From contig NZ_JXAK01000028.1 in NCBI RefSeq assembly GCF_000829455.1, positions 1 to 64,000 on the forward strand: DNA of 64,000 bases. The letters run 5' to 3'. This document shows, piece by piece, positions 6,635 to 15,603 of the stretch (positions are counted from its first letter, which is position 1; every line of letters begins with the position of its first letter). Both the position numbers and the translations under genes were made by a program. Under the pieces are notes generated by a model. It searched no databases. It was not told the origin of the DNA and worked only from the letters and a program-made list of their open reading frames with translations. The stretch is from Gordoniibacillus kamchatkensis (GTDB lineage Bacteria > Bacillota > Bacilli > Paenibacillales > NBRC-103111).

Positions 6635-8041
6635 ATGTGGGGAATCGAACTGCAACGAAAAAGCGAAGTGCCTTTAAAACGCCAAATTTATTTGGCGCTG
6701 AGGGACGGGATTTTAAGCGGCAAACTGCAGGCGGGCGAAGCGCTCCCTTCCACCCGGGAGCTGGCGCATGAGCTGAAAGTTTCCCGCAATACGGTAAATG
6801 AAGCTTACGACATGCTGCTTGCCGAAGGGTACGTCTGGAGCCGCCAGGGAGCGGCGACACGGGTGGCCGAAGGATTGCGCTTGGACAAGGAGCCGGCTTC
6901 CGAGCCGCCAGCGCAGGGGGAAGCGCCGCTTTCGCTTCTGGCCGATTTCCGTACAGGCCATCCGGATTTGCGCCAATTTCCGCGCTATGTTTGGCAGCAG
7001 CTGGCGCAGAAGACGCTGCAAGCGATGCCGCCAAGCCTGTTAGGATATACCGGCCCGCAGGGGCTGCCGAGGCTGCGCGAAGAAATTGCCGCATGGCTTT
7101 ATCGCAGCAAGGGACTGACGGCCATGGCGCAAAATATTTTCATAACAGCGGGAGCAACCCACGCCCTGCATGTAATCGCCGACTTGTTGTATGAGGAAGG
7201 CAAGGAGATTTTGGTCGAAGATCCTTGCAACAGGGGCATGATGCAGACGCTGCATAACAAGCGATATCCGCTAACGCCGATCCCCGTCGACGCAATGGGG
7301 CTGCTGCCGGAATACTTGGACGGAAAACGCGCTTGCGCGGTTTACGTTACACCGTCCCATCAGTTTCCGCTGGGGGGAATTTTGCCGGCAAGCCGCCGCG
7401 CCGCATTGATTCGATACGCGAGGGAAACGGGCAGCTACATTGTGGAAGACGATTACGACAGCGAGTTTCGGTATTACGGGGACCCGGTAGCGCCGCTCTA
7501 TGCCATGGATCCCGAGCGTGTCATTTACGTCGGCACTTTCAGTAAAGTTTTGTTTCCGGCGCTTCGCATCGGCTATGCGATTGTCCCGGACAAGCTGCAT
7601 GGGCGCTGGCGCCAGCTGCGCACGCATACGGATGTGCAGAACCCGCCGTTCGAACAAGCCATTGTAGCGGAATTTTTGCATTCAAGAAAATTTGACCGAC
7701 ATATCGGGAAAATGAAAAAGCTGTACAGAGAACGCCGACACGCGCTGCTGACAGCGCTGAAAGAATGTTTCGGCGATGCGTGGCGTCCCTGGGGAGATGC
7801 TGCCGGACTGCATCTAGCCGTCGAGTTTCCCGGCATGTCGTTTGACGACGCGTTTGCGCAATGCGGCAGACAGAACGGAATTCGCATTACGCCTGTGGAA
7901 TATCATTGTATCCGAAAGGGCGCGCACGTCGACAAGCTGCTGTTCGGCTACGGACATCTGGAGCCGGACGAAATTGATAAAGGAATCGTGTTGCTGCGCG
8001 ATTTTATGGCACAATCGAGAGCCTTGCCTTGCATCGTTTGA
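6635..8041 (+). CDS. MocR-type regulator (GntR HTH fused to aminotransferase fold)
   Basis: The first 75 residues form a GntR winged helix (VPLKRQIYLALRDGILSGKL, LPSTRELAHELKVSRNTV). The remainder is a class I aminotransferase fold with ITAGATHALH, VEDDYDSEFRY and GTFSKVLFPALRIGY, where Lys304 would bind pyridoxal phosphate. This is the PdxR/GabR/EhuR architecture. The ATG at 6635 follows CGGAGGACAT; the longer frame upstream lacks a ribosome site. Length is 468 residues. The divergent EamA exporter is the probable target. The stop codon overlaps the -35 box of the next gene. Confidence 0.9.
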   Translation: MWGIELQRKSEVPLKRQIYLALRDGILSGKLQAGEALPSTRELAHELKVSRNTVNEAYDMLLAEGYVWSRQGAATRVAEGLRLDKEPASEPPAQGEAPLSLLADFRTGHPDLRQFPRYVWQQLAQKTLQAMPPSLLGYTGPQGLPRLREEIAAWLYRSKGLTAMAQNIFITAGATHALHVIADLLYEEGKEILVEDPCNRGMMQTLHNKRYPLTPIPVDAMGLLPEYLDGKRACAVYVTPSHQFPLGGILPASRRAALIRYARETGSYIVEDDYDSEFRYYGDPVAPLYAMDPERVIYVGTFSKVLFPALRIGYAIVPDKLHGRWRQLRTHTDVQNPPFEQAIVAEFLHSRKFDRHIGKMKKLYRERRHALLTALKECFGDAWRPWGDAAGLHLAVEFPGMSFDDAFAQCGRQNGIRITPVEYHCIRKGAHVDKLLFGYGHLEPDEIDKGIVLLRDFMAQSRALPCIV

Positions 8042-8076
8042 CATAGTTCCATTTTCAATAGTATATTCATTACTAT
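8038..8076 (+). promoter_or_regulatory. padR promoter and operator giving a leaderless mRNA
   Basis: TTGACA (8038-8043) and TATATT (8062-8067) are separated by 18 bases. The first transcribed base would fall at or within one base of the ATG at 8075, so the mRNA has essentially no leader, and no ribosome binding site is present. ATAGTA (8058-8063) and TACTAT (8071-8076) form an inverted repeat across the -10 and start codon, a PadR-like operator suggesting autorepression. Confidence 0.7.
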
Positions 8077-8692
8077 GAACACGAATAAAAAAATCCAACG
8101 ATCCCCGCTGGCGATTGCCATACTCGCCCTTCTTGCGGAAGAACCTATGCATCCGTACCGCATGCAGCAGCTGCTCAAAGAGCGAGGAAAGGACGAAGTC
8201 ATTAACGTACGCCAGCGTACGAATATTTACCAGACCATCGAGCGCCTGCTGCGGGACGAGCTTATCGCGGTGCGAGAAACGTTGCGGGAAGCGGGGCGGC
8301 CCGACAGGACCGTGTACGAGGCGACAGAAGAAGGGCAGACGGTGCTCCGGAAATGGCTTCGGGACATTTTGTCCGAGCTGTCGCAGGAGTTCCCCGAATT
8401 TCCCGTGGCCATCTCTTTTCTCGGCATGCTGAAGTTCGAAGATGTTCAGCAGCAGCTTGAGAAGAGAACGGTCGCTCTCGAGGAGGAGCTTGGGCGGCTC
8501 GATTCGGCGCTTCAAACGTATAAAGATACGATCCCCAGGCTGTTCATGCTCGAAACGGAGTATAAGCGGACTGTAATTAGGGCCGAACTGAATTGGGTTC
8601 GCTCCGTTGTCGACGATATGCGGTCCGGCCGGCTTGCATGGGATGACGAGTGGCTGCGGAATATCGCGCAGCAGTTCGGTTCTCACGAATAA
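8075..8692 (+). CDS. PadR-family transcriptional regulator
   Basis: The N-terminal winged helix reads SPLAIAILALLAEEPMHPYRMQQLLKERG, with a wing around ETLREAGRPDRTVYEATEEG. The second half is a coiled-coil C-terminal domain of the AphA-like PadR subgroup. Length is 205 residues. The start codon coincides with the predicted transcription start, so translation would be leaderless. A related AT-rich dyad overlaps the promoter of the following pentapeptide/MFS operon, which is therefore the likely target besides padR itself. Confidence 0.9.
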   Translation: MNTNKKIQRSPLAIAILALLAEEPMHPYRMQQLLKERGKDEVINVRQRTNIYQTIERLLRDELIAVRETLREAGRPDRTVYEATEEGQTVLRKWLRDILSELSQEFPEFPVAISFLGMLKFEDVQQQLEKRTVALEEELGRLDSALQTYKDTIPRLFMLETEYKRTVIRAELNWVRSVVDDMRSGRLAWDDEWLRNIAQQFGSHE

Positions 8693-8709
8693 AACGTGTA
8701 AAGTTTTCT

Positions 8710-8745
8710 GACCCTTATGCGAAGCATGCATAAGGGTTCTTTTTA
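8710..8745 (+). terminator. Terminator of padR
   Basis: ACCCTTATGC pairs with GCATAAGGGT around a GAAGCAT loop and is followed by TCTTTTTATT. It separates padR from the pentapeptide/MFS operon, so the two are separate transcripts. Confidence 0.85.
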
Positions 8746-8778
8746 TTGCGGCGATTCCAAACAAAGTGAAAAAGACCA

Positions 8779-8808
8779 TTGACATAGTATTATTATTAAT
8801 AGTAATAT
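8779..8808 (+). promoter_or_regulatory. Promoter and palindromic operator of the pentapeptide/MFS operon
   Basis: TTGACA (8779-8784) and TAATAT (8803-8808) are 18 bases apart, the same spacing as in the padR promoter. Between them, bases 8788-8807 form a 20-bp dyad, TATTATTATTAATAGTAATA, with one mismatched pair. It shares the ATAGTA element with the padR operator. Confidence 0.6.
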
Positions 8809-8846
8809 AACGACTATAAGAAAAACAAATTGAGGAGGCGTTTGAA

Positions 8847-9356
8847 ATGACAAATGCAACGATGGCTTCGAAAGGGATGGATTTTTCCAAAAGCAGCTTG
8901 AAATACTCCGATTTGCGCGATTTGAACTTGCGCGAAGGGCAATTTAACTATAGCGATCTGACAGGGTCCGATTTCAGCCAAGCCGATTTGACAGGCAGCT
9001 CCTTCAAATGCAGCAACCTGGAAAACGTCAAATTCGATGGCGCCGATTTGAGCGGAGCCGTCTTCAACAAATCCGACTTGACAGGGGCCGGCTTCAAAGG
9101 CTGCAGATTAGATTGCGCACGATTGATTTGGTCCGATTTGTCAGGCGTATGTTTCGATCATTTAACCATGACCGGCACCGTATTTGACTATTCCAACTTA
9201 AAGGGAGCTTCTTTCCGAAATGCCGTCCTGCGCAACGTATCTTTTAAGTCGGAAGTGAAAAGGGCGATTTTTGACGGCGCGGCAATGGATAAAGTGACCT
9301 ACGCCATTCTGAAAGGCTATAAAGCGGATCTTAGTAAAGTTACCGTCATCCAGTGA
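8847..9356 (+). CDS. Pentapeptide-repeat protein
   Basis: Nearly the whole 169-residue sequence is built of A(D/N)LXX repeats, for example YSDLTGSDFSQADLTGSSF and FDGADLSGAVFNKSDL, giving a right-handed beta helix. Qnr, McbG and MfpA are members that mimic B-form DNA and protect gyrase from quinolones or peptide poisons; others have different roles. AGGAGG lies 9 bases before the ATG. The gene is directly followed by an MFS exporter under the same PadR-type promoter, which favours a role in self-protection or drug resistance. A helical break near residue 145 may end the coil. Target unproven. Confidence 0.85.
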   Translation: MTNATMASKGMDFSKSSLKYSDLRDLNLREGQFNYSDLTGSDFSQADLTGSSFKCSNLENVKFDGADLSGAVFNKSDLTGAGFKGCRLDCARLIWSDLSGVCFDHLTMTGTVFDYSNLKGASFRNAVLRNVSFKSEVKRAIFDGAAMDKVTYAILKGYKADLSKVTVIQ

Positions 9357-9385
9357 GTTTCTTTACCGAAAAGGAGCTAACACCG

Positions 9386-10936
9386 ATGGATCAGCAAAAA
9401 AGCAGGCTGGGCCTTATCATCACGGGGCTGCTGCTCGGCATTTTCGCGGCGGCGATCGACAACACGATCGTTGCGACCGCGATGGGCACGATCGTCGCCA
9501 ATCTCGGCGGCCTCGACAAATTCGTATGGGTCACTTCCGCCTATCTCGTGACCGAGATGGCCGCGATGCCGATTTTCGGCAAGCTGTCGGATATGTACGG
9601 CAGGAAGCGGTTTTTCGTGCTCGGCGTCTTCTTGTTTTTGCTCGGATCGATCCTGTGCGGGACAGCGCATACGATTGTCGAACTGAGCATTTACCGCGCT
9701 ATCCAGGGGATAGGCGGCGGGGCATTGATGCCAGTCGCGTTTACGATTATGTTCGACGTCGTTCCGCCGGAAAAGCGGGGCGGCATGGGCGGTATGTTCG
9801 GGGCCGTGTTCGGAGCGTCGAGCTTGCTCGGCCCGCTGTTCGGCGCCTACATTACGGATCACATTCAGTGGCGCTGGATTTTTTACATCAACTTGCCGAT
9901 CGGTTTGATCGCGCTTGCGCTGATTCTTTTCTCCTATCATGAATCGGCAAAGCATTTCAAACAGCGGATTGACTGGTGGGGCGCCGCTACGCTCGTCGCC
10001 TCGATTGTATGCCTCATGTTCGGGCTCGAGCTTGGCGGGCAGCAATACGCGTGGGGCTCCTCCGTCATAATCGGATTGTTCGCGGCGGCTGCCGTGTTCA
10101 TGGCCGTGTTTTTGTATGCGGAAACGAAGGCCGAGGAGCCGATCATCTCGTACGCAATGTTTCGGAAGCGGCTGTTTGCGGCAAGCACAATCACCAGCCT
10201 GTTTTACGGCGCGGGGTTCATTACGTTCTCGATGTTTATCCCGATTTACGTGCAAGGCGTAACGGGCGGCTCGGCGACCAATTCGGGGCTCATCCTGCTG
10301 CCAATGACGCTTAGCTCGGTGGTGGCCTCGCAAGTCGGCGGCATATTGACGGCGAAGACGTCGTACAGAAACATCATGCTTTTCTCCGCGCTCGTTTTTG
10401 CGTTAGGTACGTTCCTGCTCGGCACGATTACGCCGGGTACGTCCAAATGGCTGCTTACCGTTTATATGATCATAGCCGGCTTCGGCGTCGGATTTTCTTA
10501 CTCGGTGCTTGGAATGGCCGGCATGCACAGCTTCGACATGCGCCAAAGAGGCTCTGCCAACTCCACGCTGGCGTTCGTCCGCTCGCTCGGCATGACAGTG
10601 GGGCTGACGGTGTTCGGCATTGTTCAGCGCAACGTGCTGACGGGCAAGCTGAGCGGCGCGTTCGGCGGCGCGGGCGGAACCGCGCCCGAAACGTTCGGCA
10701 ATGCGCGCGAGCTGCTGACTCCCGAGAAACGGGCGGCCATTCCGAAAGAAATGATGGACAAAATCGTCGATTTCCTTTCGTCCTCGATCTCGACGATGTT
10801 TGTATGGGCTCTAGTGTTACCCGTTTTGGCGTTCGTCGCGATCCTGTTCATGGGCAATGCCCGGATGATCGTTCCTGCCAGGGGCGAAAAGAACGGGCTG
10901 GGACAAACGAAAGCGGAATTGAGCGGCGGGCAATGA
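9386..10936 (+). CDS. DHA2-type MFS multidrug exporter (14 TM)
   Basis: The 516-residue protein has about 14 hydrophobic helices. It carries the DHA2 signatures AAIDNTIVATAMGTIV, GKLSDMYGRKRFF (motif A), YRAIQGIGGGALMPVAF and GPLFGAYITDHIQWRWIFYINLPIG (motif C region). Proteins of this type (QacA, LfrA, Bmr3) use the proton gradient to expel cationic drugs, dyes or quinolones. The ATG at 9386 has AAGGAG 9 bases upstream; an earlier frame start at 9353 overlaps the pentapeptide stop and lacks a site. It is co-transcribed with the pentapeptide gene, and a terminator follows. Confidence 0.92.
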   Translation: MDQQKSRLGLIITGLLLGIFAAAIDNTIVATAMGTIVANLGGLDKFVWVTSAYLVTEMAAMPIFGKLSDMYGRKRFFVLGVFLFLLGSILCGTAHTIVELSIYRAIQGIGGGALMPVAFTIMFDVVPPEKRGGMGGMFGAVFGASSLLGPLFGAYITDHIQWRWIFYINLPIGLIALALILFSYHESAKHFKQRIDWWGAATLVASIVCLMFGLELGGQQYAWGSSVIIGLFAAAAVFMAVFLYAETKAEEPIISYAMFRKRLFAASTITSLFYGAGFITFSMFIPIYVQGVTGGSATNSGLILLPMTLSSVVASQVGGILTAKTSYRNIMLFSALVFALGTFLLGTITPGTSKWLLTVYMIIAGFGVGFSYSVLGMAGMHSFDMRQRGSANSTLAFVRSLGMTVGLTVFGIVQRNVLTGKLSGAFGGAGGTAPETFGNARELLTPEKRAAIPKEMMDKIVDFLSSSISTMFVWALVLPVLAFVAILFMGNARMIVPARGEKNGLGQTKAELSGGQ

Positions 10937-10940
10937 CTTG

Positions 10941-10981
10941 AAGGGACTTTTGCTTGCGAAAAGCAAAAGTCCCTTATATTT
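10941..10981 (+). terminator. Terminator of the pentapeptide/MFS operon
   Basis: AAGGGACTTTTGCTT pairs perfectly with AAGCAAAAGTCCCTT over 15 bp, followed by ATATTTATTT. Confidence 0.9.
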
Positions 10982-10986
10982 ATTTA

Positions 10987-11016
10987 GTATACACGGGAAC
11001 ATTAGTTCTGTATAAT
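10987..11016 (+). promoter_or_regulatory. Promoter upstream of the LamG-like/hydrolase pair
   Basis: A TATACA box and a perfect TATAAT box about 17 bases further on lie just after the previous terminator and about 40 bases before the start codon at 11053. Confidence 0.5.
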
Positions 11017-11052
11017 GTTGGTAACTGTATCCCAAATAAGGATGTGTTGTGG

Positions 11053-12081
11053 ATGTTTAAGCTCCAGTGGAGCCTTAGCGATGATTTAACAGAGTTTGAC
11101 TTGGGCAAATCGGGCGCGAGAGCAGGGAGATGGCGCGACTCCGACGCACTATGCTTTGACGGCGGACATTGTTTTCCTGTTCTGCTTCGCGAACCGTTGC
11201 CGATGGATAGCTACCTGCTTGAAGCGGAAGTTGCTTGCACGCCGGAAAGCTTCGTGGGTCTCGTGTTCGGGGCTGCCGATGCGGACAATTTCGAGCTGGT
11301 GTATGTTTCGGCGGACAACGAATGGCATTTGCCCAATCTTCAGTACGACCCGGTTATGAATGGGTCCAGCACGTGGCAAATTTATCACGGCCCTCGTTAT
11401 CAGGCGCTTGTTTCCGTACCTGCCGAACAATGGGTCAAGCTGTCTTTGCAGGTTCAGCCGGACAGCGTTTCCATTTTCGTTGGAGAGGGATCGGCACCAA
11501 GCCTTATCATTGCTAATCCGATGCACGGAAGCGCGTCGGGCGGAAAAATCGGCGTGTGGGGCAGCTCCAACAGTTACATGCGAAATCTGGCCGTACGGAA
11601 AATCGAAACCGCACCGTTCGCCGAAAAAGCGGCGGATTTACCGCAGCTAGAGGAAGTCGCGTTTGTAACAGAGTGGATGGTATCCAAACTCCCCGAGCAT
11701 GCTTGGACAAGAGCGCGCGTCGAAGAAAACGGAACGCTGAATTTAAACCGGCTCTATGCTTCGGAGGAGGGTGCCGTTGTACAAGCCCAATGCTCGTTCT
11801 ATCTTTCTGAAGCGAAAGAATCAGATCTTAGCTTCGGGTTCAGCGACCGTTTACGTTTATGGGTGAACGATGCGGCGGTCTATGAGGGGGAATGGAAGTG
11901 GCATTCGCCGGGGAAAGCGACCGACGGGCGAATTCGCTCCGATCATGCCAGTGTGCCTGTGAGCTGGAAAGCCGGGTTAAACACCATACGTGCGGAAGTT
12001 ACAAGCGTAGAGGGAATGTTCGGCTGGGGGCTCAGCGTACAAACAGGCTTAGGAGGAACATATGCCGTATATACAGGTTAA
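11053..12081 (+). CDS. Hypothetical protein with a concanavalin-like (laminin-G/DUF1080-type) domain
   Basis: The 343-residue protein has no signal peptide. Its first 190 residues look like a concanavalin-like beta sandwich: YLLEAEVACTPESFVGLVFGAADADNFELVYVSA, then EQWVKLSLQVQPDSVSIFVG and GGKIGVWGSS. The second half (SFYLSEAKESDLSFGFSDRLRLWVNDAAVYEG) resembles a galactose-binding-like fold. The function is unknown; binding to a carbohydrate or lipid is a guess. The ATG at 11053 has a TAAGGA site; earlier in-frame codons overlap the promoter. It overlaps the start of the next hydrolase gene by 20 bases. Confidence 0.65.
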   Translation: MFKLQWSLSDDLTEFDLGKSGARAGRWRDSDALCFDGGHCFPVLLREPLPMDSYLLEAEVACTPESFVGLVFGAADADNFELVYVSADNEWHLPNLQYDPVMNGSSTWQIYHGPRYQALVSVPAEQWVKLSLQVQPDSVSIFVGEGSAPSLIIANPMHGSASGGKIGVWGSSNSYMRNLAVRKIETAPFAEKAADLPQLEEVAFVTEWMVSKLPEHAWTRARVEENGTLNLNRLYASEEGAVVQAQCSFYLSEAKESDLSFGFSDRLRLWVNDAAVYEGEWKWHSPGKATDGRIRSDHASVPVSWKAGLNTIRAEVTSVEGMFGWGLSVQTGLGGTYAVYTG

Positions 12082-12814
12082 AGACTTGGAAATGTTTTAT
12101 GAGAAAATGGGTTTCGGAGAAACGGTTATCTTTTTGCATAGCGGATATTCGCGGGGGATATTGGCTTTTGCCAGCCAAATGCTGGATTTCCAAAGAAAAT
12201 ATACCTGTTATTTCCCGGATTTTAGAGGCCATGGCAGGACACGGTGTGCGAGCTTGGAATGGAGTACTCCCCAAATTGCCGATGACGTTGTGCAATTTAT
12301 GGATCGGTTGGGCATCGCAAAGGCGCATATGATAGGTTACAGCTTGGGGGCGAATGTTGGATTGTATATTGCCGTAAACCGTCCCGAAAGGGTGGTTACC
12401 CTTACTACGATCGGTACCGGCGGTTTTTGCGATCCGACAGGCGTCGAACAATTCGAACCGGAATGGCTTATTGAACACGAGAAACACGACACGATCAATC
12501 AAATGCTTGAACGGCATGAGGAAGCGCATAGAGGCAATTGGCAAGAGCATATGCGGCAAGCTGCGGAGGACTGGCGCCTGTACCCGCAGCTTACGAAAGA
12601 ACAACTGAGCGAAATTCGTTGTCCGGCCTTGTTCATCACGGGGGAACATGACCCGTTTGCCGGCGAGGCAAGAGTCCAACAATTGAGCGCACTTGTCAAA
12701 GGCTCGACGTATCTCGTTGTTCCGGGCGGGAGCCATAGGCCTCATATGTTAAGGGAAAGCCCGATATTGGTCAACGATGCGATACTTGAATTTTTGGAGA
12801 ATCAATCATTGTAA
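12062..12814 (+). CDS. Alpha/beta-fold hydrolase
   Basis: The 250-residue protein has the oxyanion motif FLHSGYS, the nucleophile elbow GYSLG, the acid region FITGEHDPF and the catalytic histidine in PGGSHRPH. This gives a complete Ser-Asp-His triad of the RsbQ/BioH-like group. Substrate unknown. AGGAGG lies 5 bases before the ATG, and the start lies inside the end of the preceding gene. Its 3' end overlaps by 13 bases with the convergent hydrolase gene. Confidence 0.88.
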   Translation: MPYIQVKDLEMFYEKMGFGETVIFLHSGYSRGILAFASQMLDFQRKYTCYFPDFRGHGRTRCASLEWSTPQIADDVVQFMDRLGIAKAHMIGYSLGANVGLYIAVNRPERVVTLTTIGTGGFCDPTGVEQFEPEWLIEHEKHDTINQMLERHEEAHRGNWQEHMRQAAEDWRLYPQLTKEQLSEIRCPALFITGEHDPFAGEARVQQLSALVKGSTYLVVPGGSHRPHMLRESPILVNDAILEFLENQSL

Positions 12815-13533
12815 CCCGCATCTGCCAGAAAATCTTCCAATATCGACCTCAGTCCATCCGGATCGCTTAGCATCGGTAAATGTCCGGTTTCCAGACTGCG
12901 GACGGATTGCGGGGAGAAGTTCGAGATCATTTTATTTTGTAAGGACGGAGCGAGCTCCTTATCTTTGGTTAGCTTCACATATAGCTTTGGCACATTCGGA
13001 ACGGATACGCCGATTCGATCGGTATACACGCGTACAGCCTCGGGAATGAATCCTCTAACGATCTCCGCCGCCTGATCCGCCGGGAGGTCGTTGCATAATC
13101 CTGCGCGGATGGCGGCAGCGGGCGGCTTCGTGCCCATTTTTCGCAGGATGGCAGGCAGCACAATCCGTTTGGGAAAAGGCATTGCCGATACGAACGAACC
13201 GCCGTTTTCCGGAATTACCGCCCCAATAGCGGCAATGCCTGCCACCCGGCCCTTCAGTTCGGATGCAAGCCCGAGCGCGAGAACGCCCCCAAGCGAATGT
13301 GCCACGATCATGAACTTCCGGATCCCCCACTCGTCCACCTGTCTTTTTATACCATTCACATAATCAGCCAACGAAAGCCCTTTTCGCGTTTCGTCATCCC
13401 CCTTTCTTTGCGGAAGCTCCGCAAGCAAAACGGGATGATCGAGCCCCGTCGCGACTTTGCTCCAGATCCGGCCTTCCAAACCTGCTCCATGTATAAATAC
13501 GAGACCGATTTTTTCCGGTGTGCGCTGCTTCAT
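12802..13533 (-). CDS. Alpha/beta-fold hydrolase
   Basis: This 243-residue protein has the motifs LVFIHGAGLEGRIW (oxyanion hole) and VAHSLGG (nucleophile elbow), with a final SLETGHLPMLSDPDGL that supplies the histidine. The central acid probably lies around KLTKDKELAP, but the family's usual Asp is less clear. AAGGAG lies upstream of the ATG. It is divergent from the WYL regulator at 13662, which may control it. Confidence 0.85.
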   Translation of the reverse strand: MKQRTPEKIGLVFIHGAGLEGRIWSKVATGLDHPVLLAELPQRKGDDETRKGLSLADYVNGIKRQVDEWGIRKFMIVAHSLGGVLALGLASELKGRVAGIAAIGAVIPENGGSFVSAMPFPKRIVLPAILRKMGTKPPAAAIRAGLCNDLPADQAAEIVRGFIPEAVRVYTDRIGVSVPNVPKLYVKLTKDKELAPSLQNKMISNFSPQSVRSLETGHLPMLSDPDGLRSILEDFLADAGYND

Positions 13534-13661
13534 CTTATCTTTTCTCTCCTTCGTAGGCTACGGTTTGGATTGCTTTTGAGACGATGATATCACTTAAATA
13601 CGACAATCTATGTCTTATTTGCATGATACAATGGAGTAGACATTCGGAGGGGGGACTTTCG

Positions 13662-14606
13662 GTGCTGAAGTCACAGCGTTTAATTCAATTGATTATGAGG
13701 CTCAACGCCAAAAAGTCATTTACCGTCAGAGAGCTGGCCGATGAATTCGGTCTGTCCACCCGAACGATTACGCGGGATTTGCAGGAGCTGAGCGAGCTCG
13801 GCGTCCCTATTTATTCCGTTCAGGGAAGAGGGGGAGGCTACAGGCTTCTTCGAGAGAGACTGCTGCCGCCGATCAGCTTCACCGAGGGCGAGGCGATCGC
13901 TATGTTTTTCGCGTGTCAGACGCTGGAGTATTTCAGCTCCTTGCCTTTTGGCGATGGGGCAGAGTCCGCGCTTCATAAGTTTTACCATTACTTGCCTGCC
14001 GACGTTAGAGAACAGATTGACCGGTTAAAGAACAGGATCATGTTCTGGAGCCCTTATCGGTCGATGTCTGCGGACGTCCTTCAAACGCTGCTGCAGGCAA
14101 TTATGATTCGCAGCGTCGTTACCATCGAATACAAATCGAGCAGCGGAGTGTCGGAGCGCCATATTCAGCCGATCGGCCTCTATGCGAGCTCCGGATATTG
14201 GTATTGTCCCGCGTATTGCTTCCTTCGGGAAAACATCAGGCAGTTCAGGGCCGATCGGATCCTCTCCGCCGCACTCAACGCAACGATTCCTTGCCGGGAA
14301 GATGTAAGCCGGCAAACCTTATTGAATAAGCCGAAAAAAGACCATCTGGAACAGACTGCGCTTCGGCTGGAGTTGACGAATAAAGGCGTATGGCTGCTGG
14401 AATCCAACCCTCGTTTCGCGCCATTTCTACAGCGCAACGAAGATGGCAGCGGAGCGGTGGTGAACGTGAAAATTGCGGCTGAGGACTTGGAGTTCTATGT
14501 GGACTTGATCTGGCAGCTGGGGGAAAATGCGAAAATATTGGGGCCTGCCGAAGCAATTGCATGCATGAAGCAAAAAGTCGATTGTATGCGAATGTTGTAT
14601 CCGTAA
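13662..14606 (+). CDS. HTH-WYL transcriptional regulator (YafY-like)
   Basis: An N-terminal HTH_11 domain (QRLIQLIMRLNAKKSFTVRELADEFGLSTRTITRDL) is followed by the GRGGGYRLL link. The WYL domain contains IQPIGLYASSGYWYCPAYC and FRADRI. A C-terminal WCX-type region ends the 315-residue protein. The start is a GTG at 13662 with GGAGGGGGG upstream; the longer frame runs into the promoter. Ligand unknown; WYL domains often sense small molecules or nucleic acids. The divergent hydrolase gene is a likely target. Confidence 0.88.
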   Translation: MLKSQRLIQLIMRLNAKKSFTVRELADEFGLSTRTITRDLQELSELGVPIYSVQGRGGGYRLLRERLLPPISFTEGEAIAMFFACQTLEYFSSLPFGDGAESALHKFYHYLPADVREQIDRLKNRIMFWSPYRSMSADVLQTLLQAIMIRSVVTIEYKSSSGVSERHIQPIGLYASSGYWYCPAYCFLRENIRQFRADRILSAALNATIPCREDVSRQTLLNKPKKDHLEQTALRLELTNKGVWLLESNPRFAPFLQRNEDGSGAVVNVKIAAEDLEFYVDLIWQLGENAKILGPAEAIACMKQKVDCMRMLYP

Positions 14607-14726
14607 TGTGTTGTCCCACAAATTGGTAGTCGAATCAGCGAAATGGTGTAATTGCCGGCGATTCGCAGCGACAACGACAACTCGGCGGACGAGCCGGAGC
14701 TGCTGGAGGCATAACTATTGCAAACG

Positions 14727-14772
14727 AAAGGGACTGCCCCGAGTCATGGGAATGGCTGGGCAGTCCTCTTTT
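14727..14772. terminator. Bidirectional terminator between the WYL gene and the methyltransferase
   Basis: AAAGGGACTGCCC pairs with GGGCAGTCCTCTT, with T-rich tails on both strands, between two convergent genes. Confidence 0.8.
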
Positions 14773-14783
14773 GAAGCCGCATG

Positions 14784-15457
14784 TTACTTTCTTCCGAAGA
14801 ATACGGCAAAATCCAAATATTTATACATGCAATCGACATCGCGGAATCCGGCTTGTTCCATCCAGATGAGCTGATCTTCCAATTTGGCGTTGATATCCAC
14901 CTTTCTTCTTTCTACAGCCGCATCTATAGCTTCCTGTGAAAGGCCGCTTTCGTTAATAGACTTGAGCCAACGCTGCCTATAATAAATATCGGATTGAGGC
15001 GTACGCCCCGCCACTTGGTCGGCATTGACAAAAATGCCGCCATCAAGCAGCAGCCGATGGATCGTCGCAAACAATTGCTGTTTGGCCAGGTGCGTCAGAT
15101 GATGGATCGACAACGAAGAGACGACGATGTCATACGATTCGGAAAACGCGAAGCTCGAATAGTCACCAACGACATAATGGACGTTGTCGAATTGGCGAAA
15201 ACGTTGGCGCGCCCCTTCCAGCATCTTTTCGCTCAAGTCCATGAGCGTCAGCTGCGCATGGGGGTATTTTTGCAGCACCATGCCGGAAAACAGTCCGGTA
15301 CCCGCCCCCAAATCGAGAATTTTCGGCGCTGGGTTCGCAGTTTCCGCCAAAGCCAAGGCCATGCCATAAAATTGTTCGAAACAAGGGATAAGCTGTTGCC
15401 TCTGCCGGTCATAATCGCTGCGATCGCGTCAAAAAGGCTTTTTACGGATGAGTCCAT
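14784..15457 (-). pseudogene. SAM-dependent methyltransferase, frameshifted near its N-terminus
   Basis: The main frame (from 15362 down) has the class I motif KILDLGAGTGLFSG, the acidic loop LTLMDLS, VVGDYSSF and SLSIHHLT, typical of small SAM methyltransferases. A separate frame starts at ATG 15457 after GGAGGG and reads MDSSVKSLFDAIAA. Shifting by one base near 15416 continues it as DYDRQRQQLIPCFEQFYG into the main frame. The full protein would be about 224 residues. The frames differ by exactly one missing base with no homopolymer. The internal ATG at 15362 has no ribosome site. It could be a true lesion or an assembly error. Confidence 0.75.
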
Positions 15458-15556
15458 AACGTTCCCTCCTTTTCCGTTTATTGTAACGGCAAAACCTCCA
15501 GTGGTGAAATATATAAATCGAATTAGGTTAATAGGATAAAACTATAACGTGAATAG

Positions 15557-15580
15557 CCCCCTTTCCGAATAAAGGGGGCG
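15557..15580 (-). terminator. Hairpin after the amidoligase gene
   Basis: GCCCCCTTT pairs with AAAGGGGGC around a short loop. The T-tract is poor, so termination strength is uncertain, but it sits just past the minus-strand stop. Confidence 0.5.
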
Positions 15581-15603
15581 GTTGGCGTGTTCGCCATCAA
15601 TCG

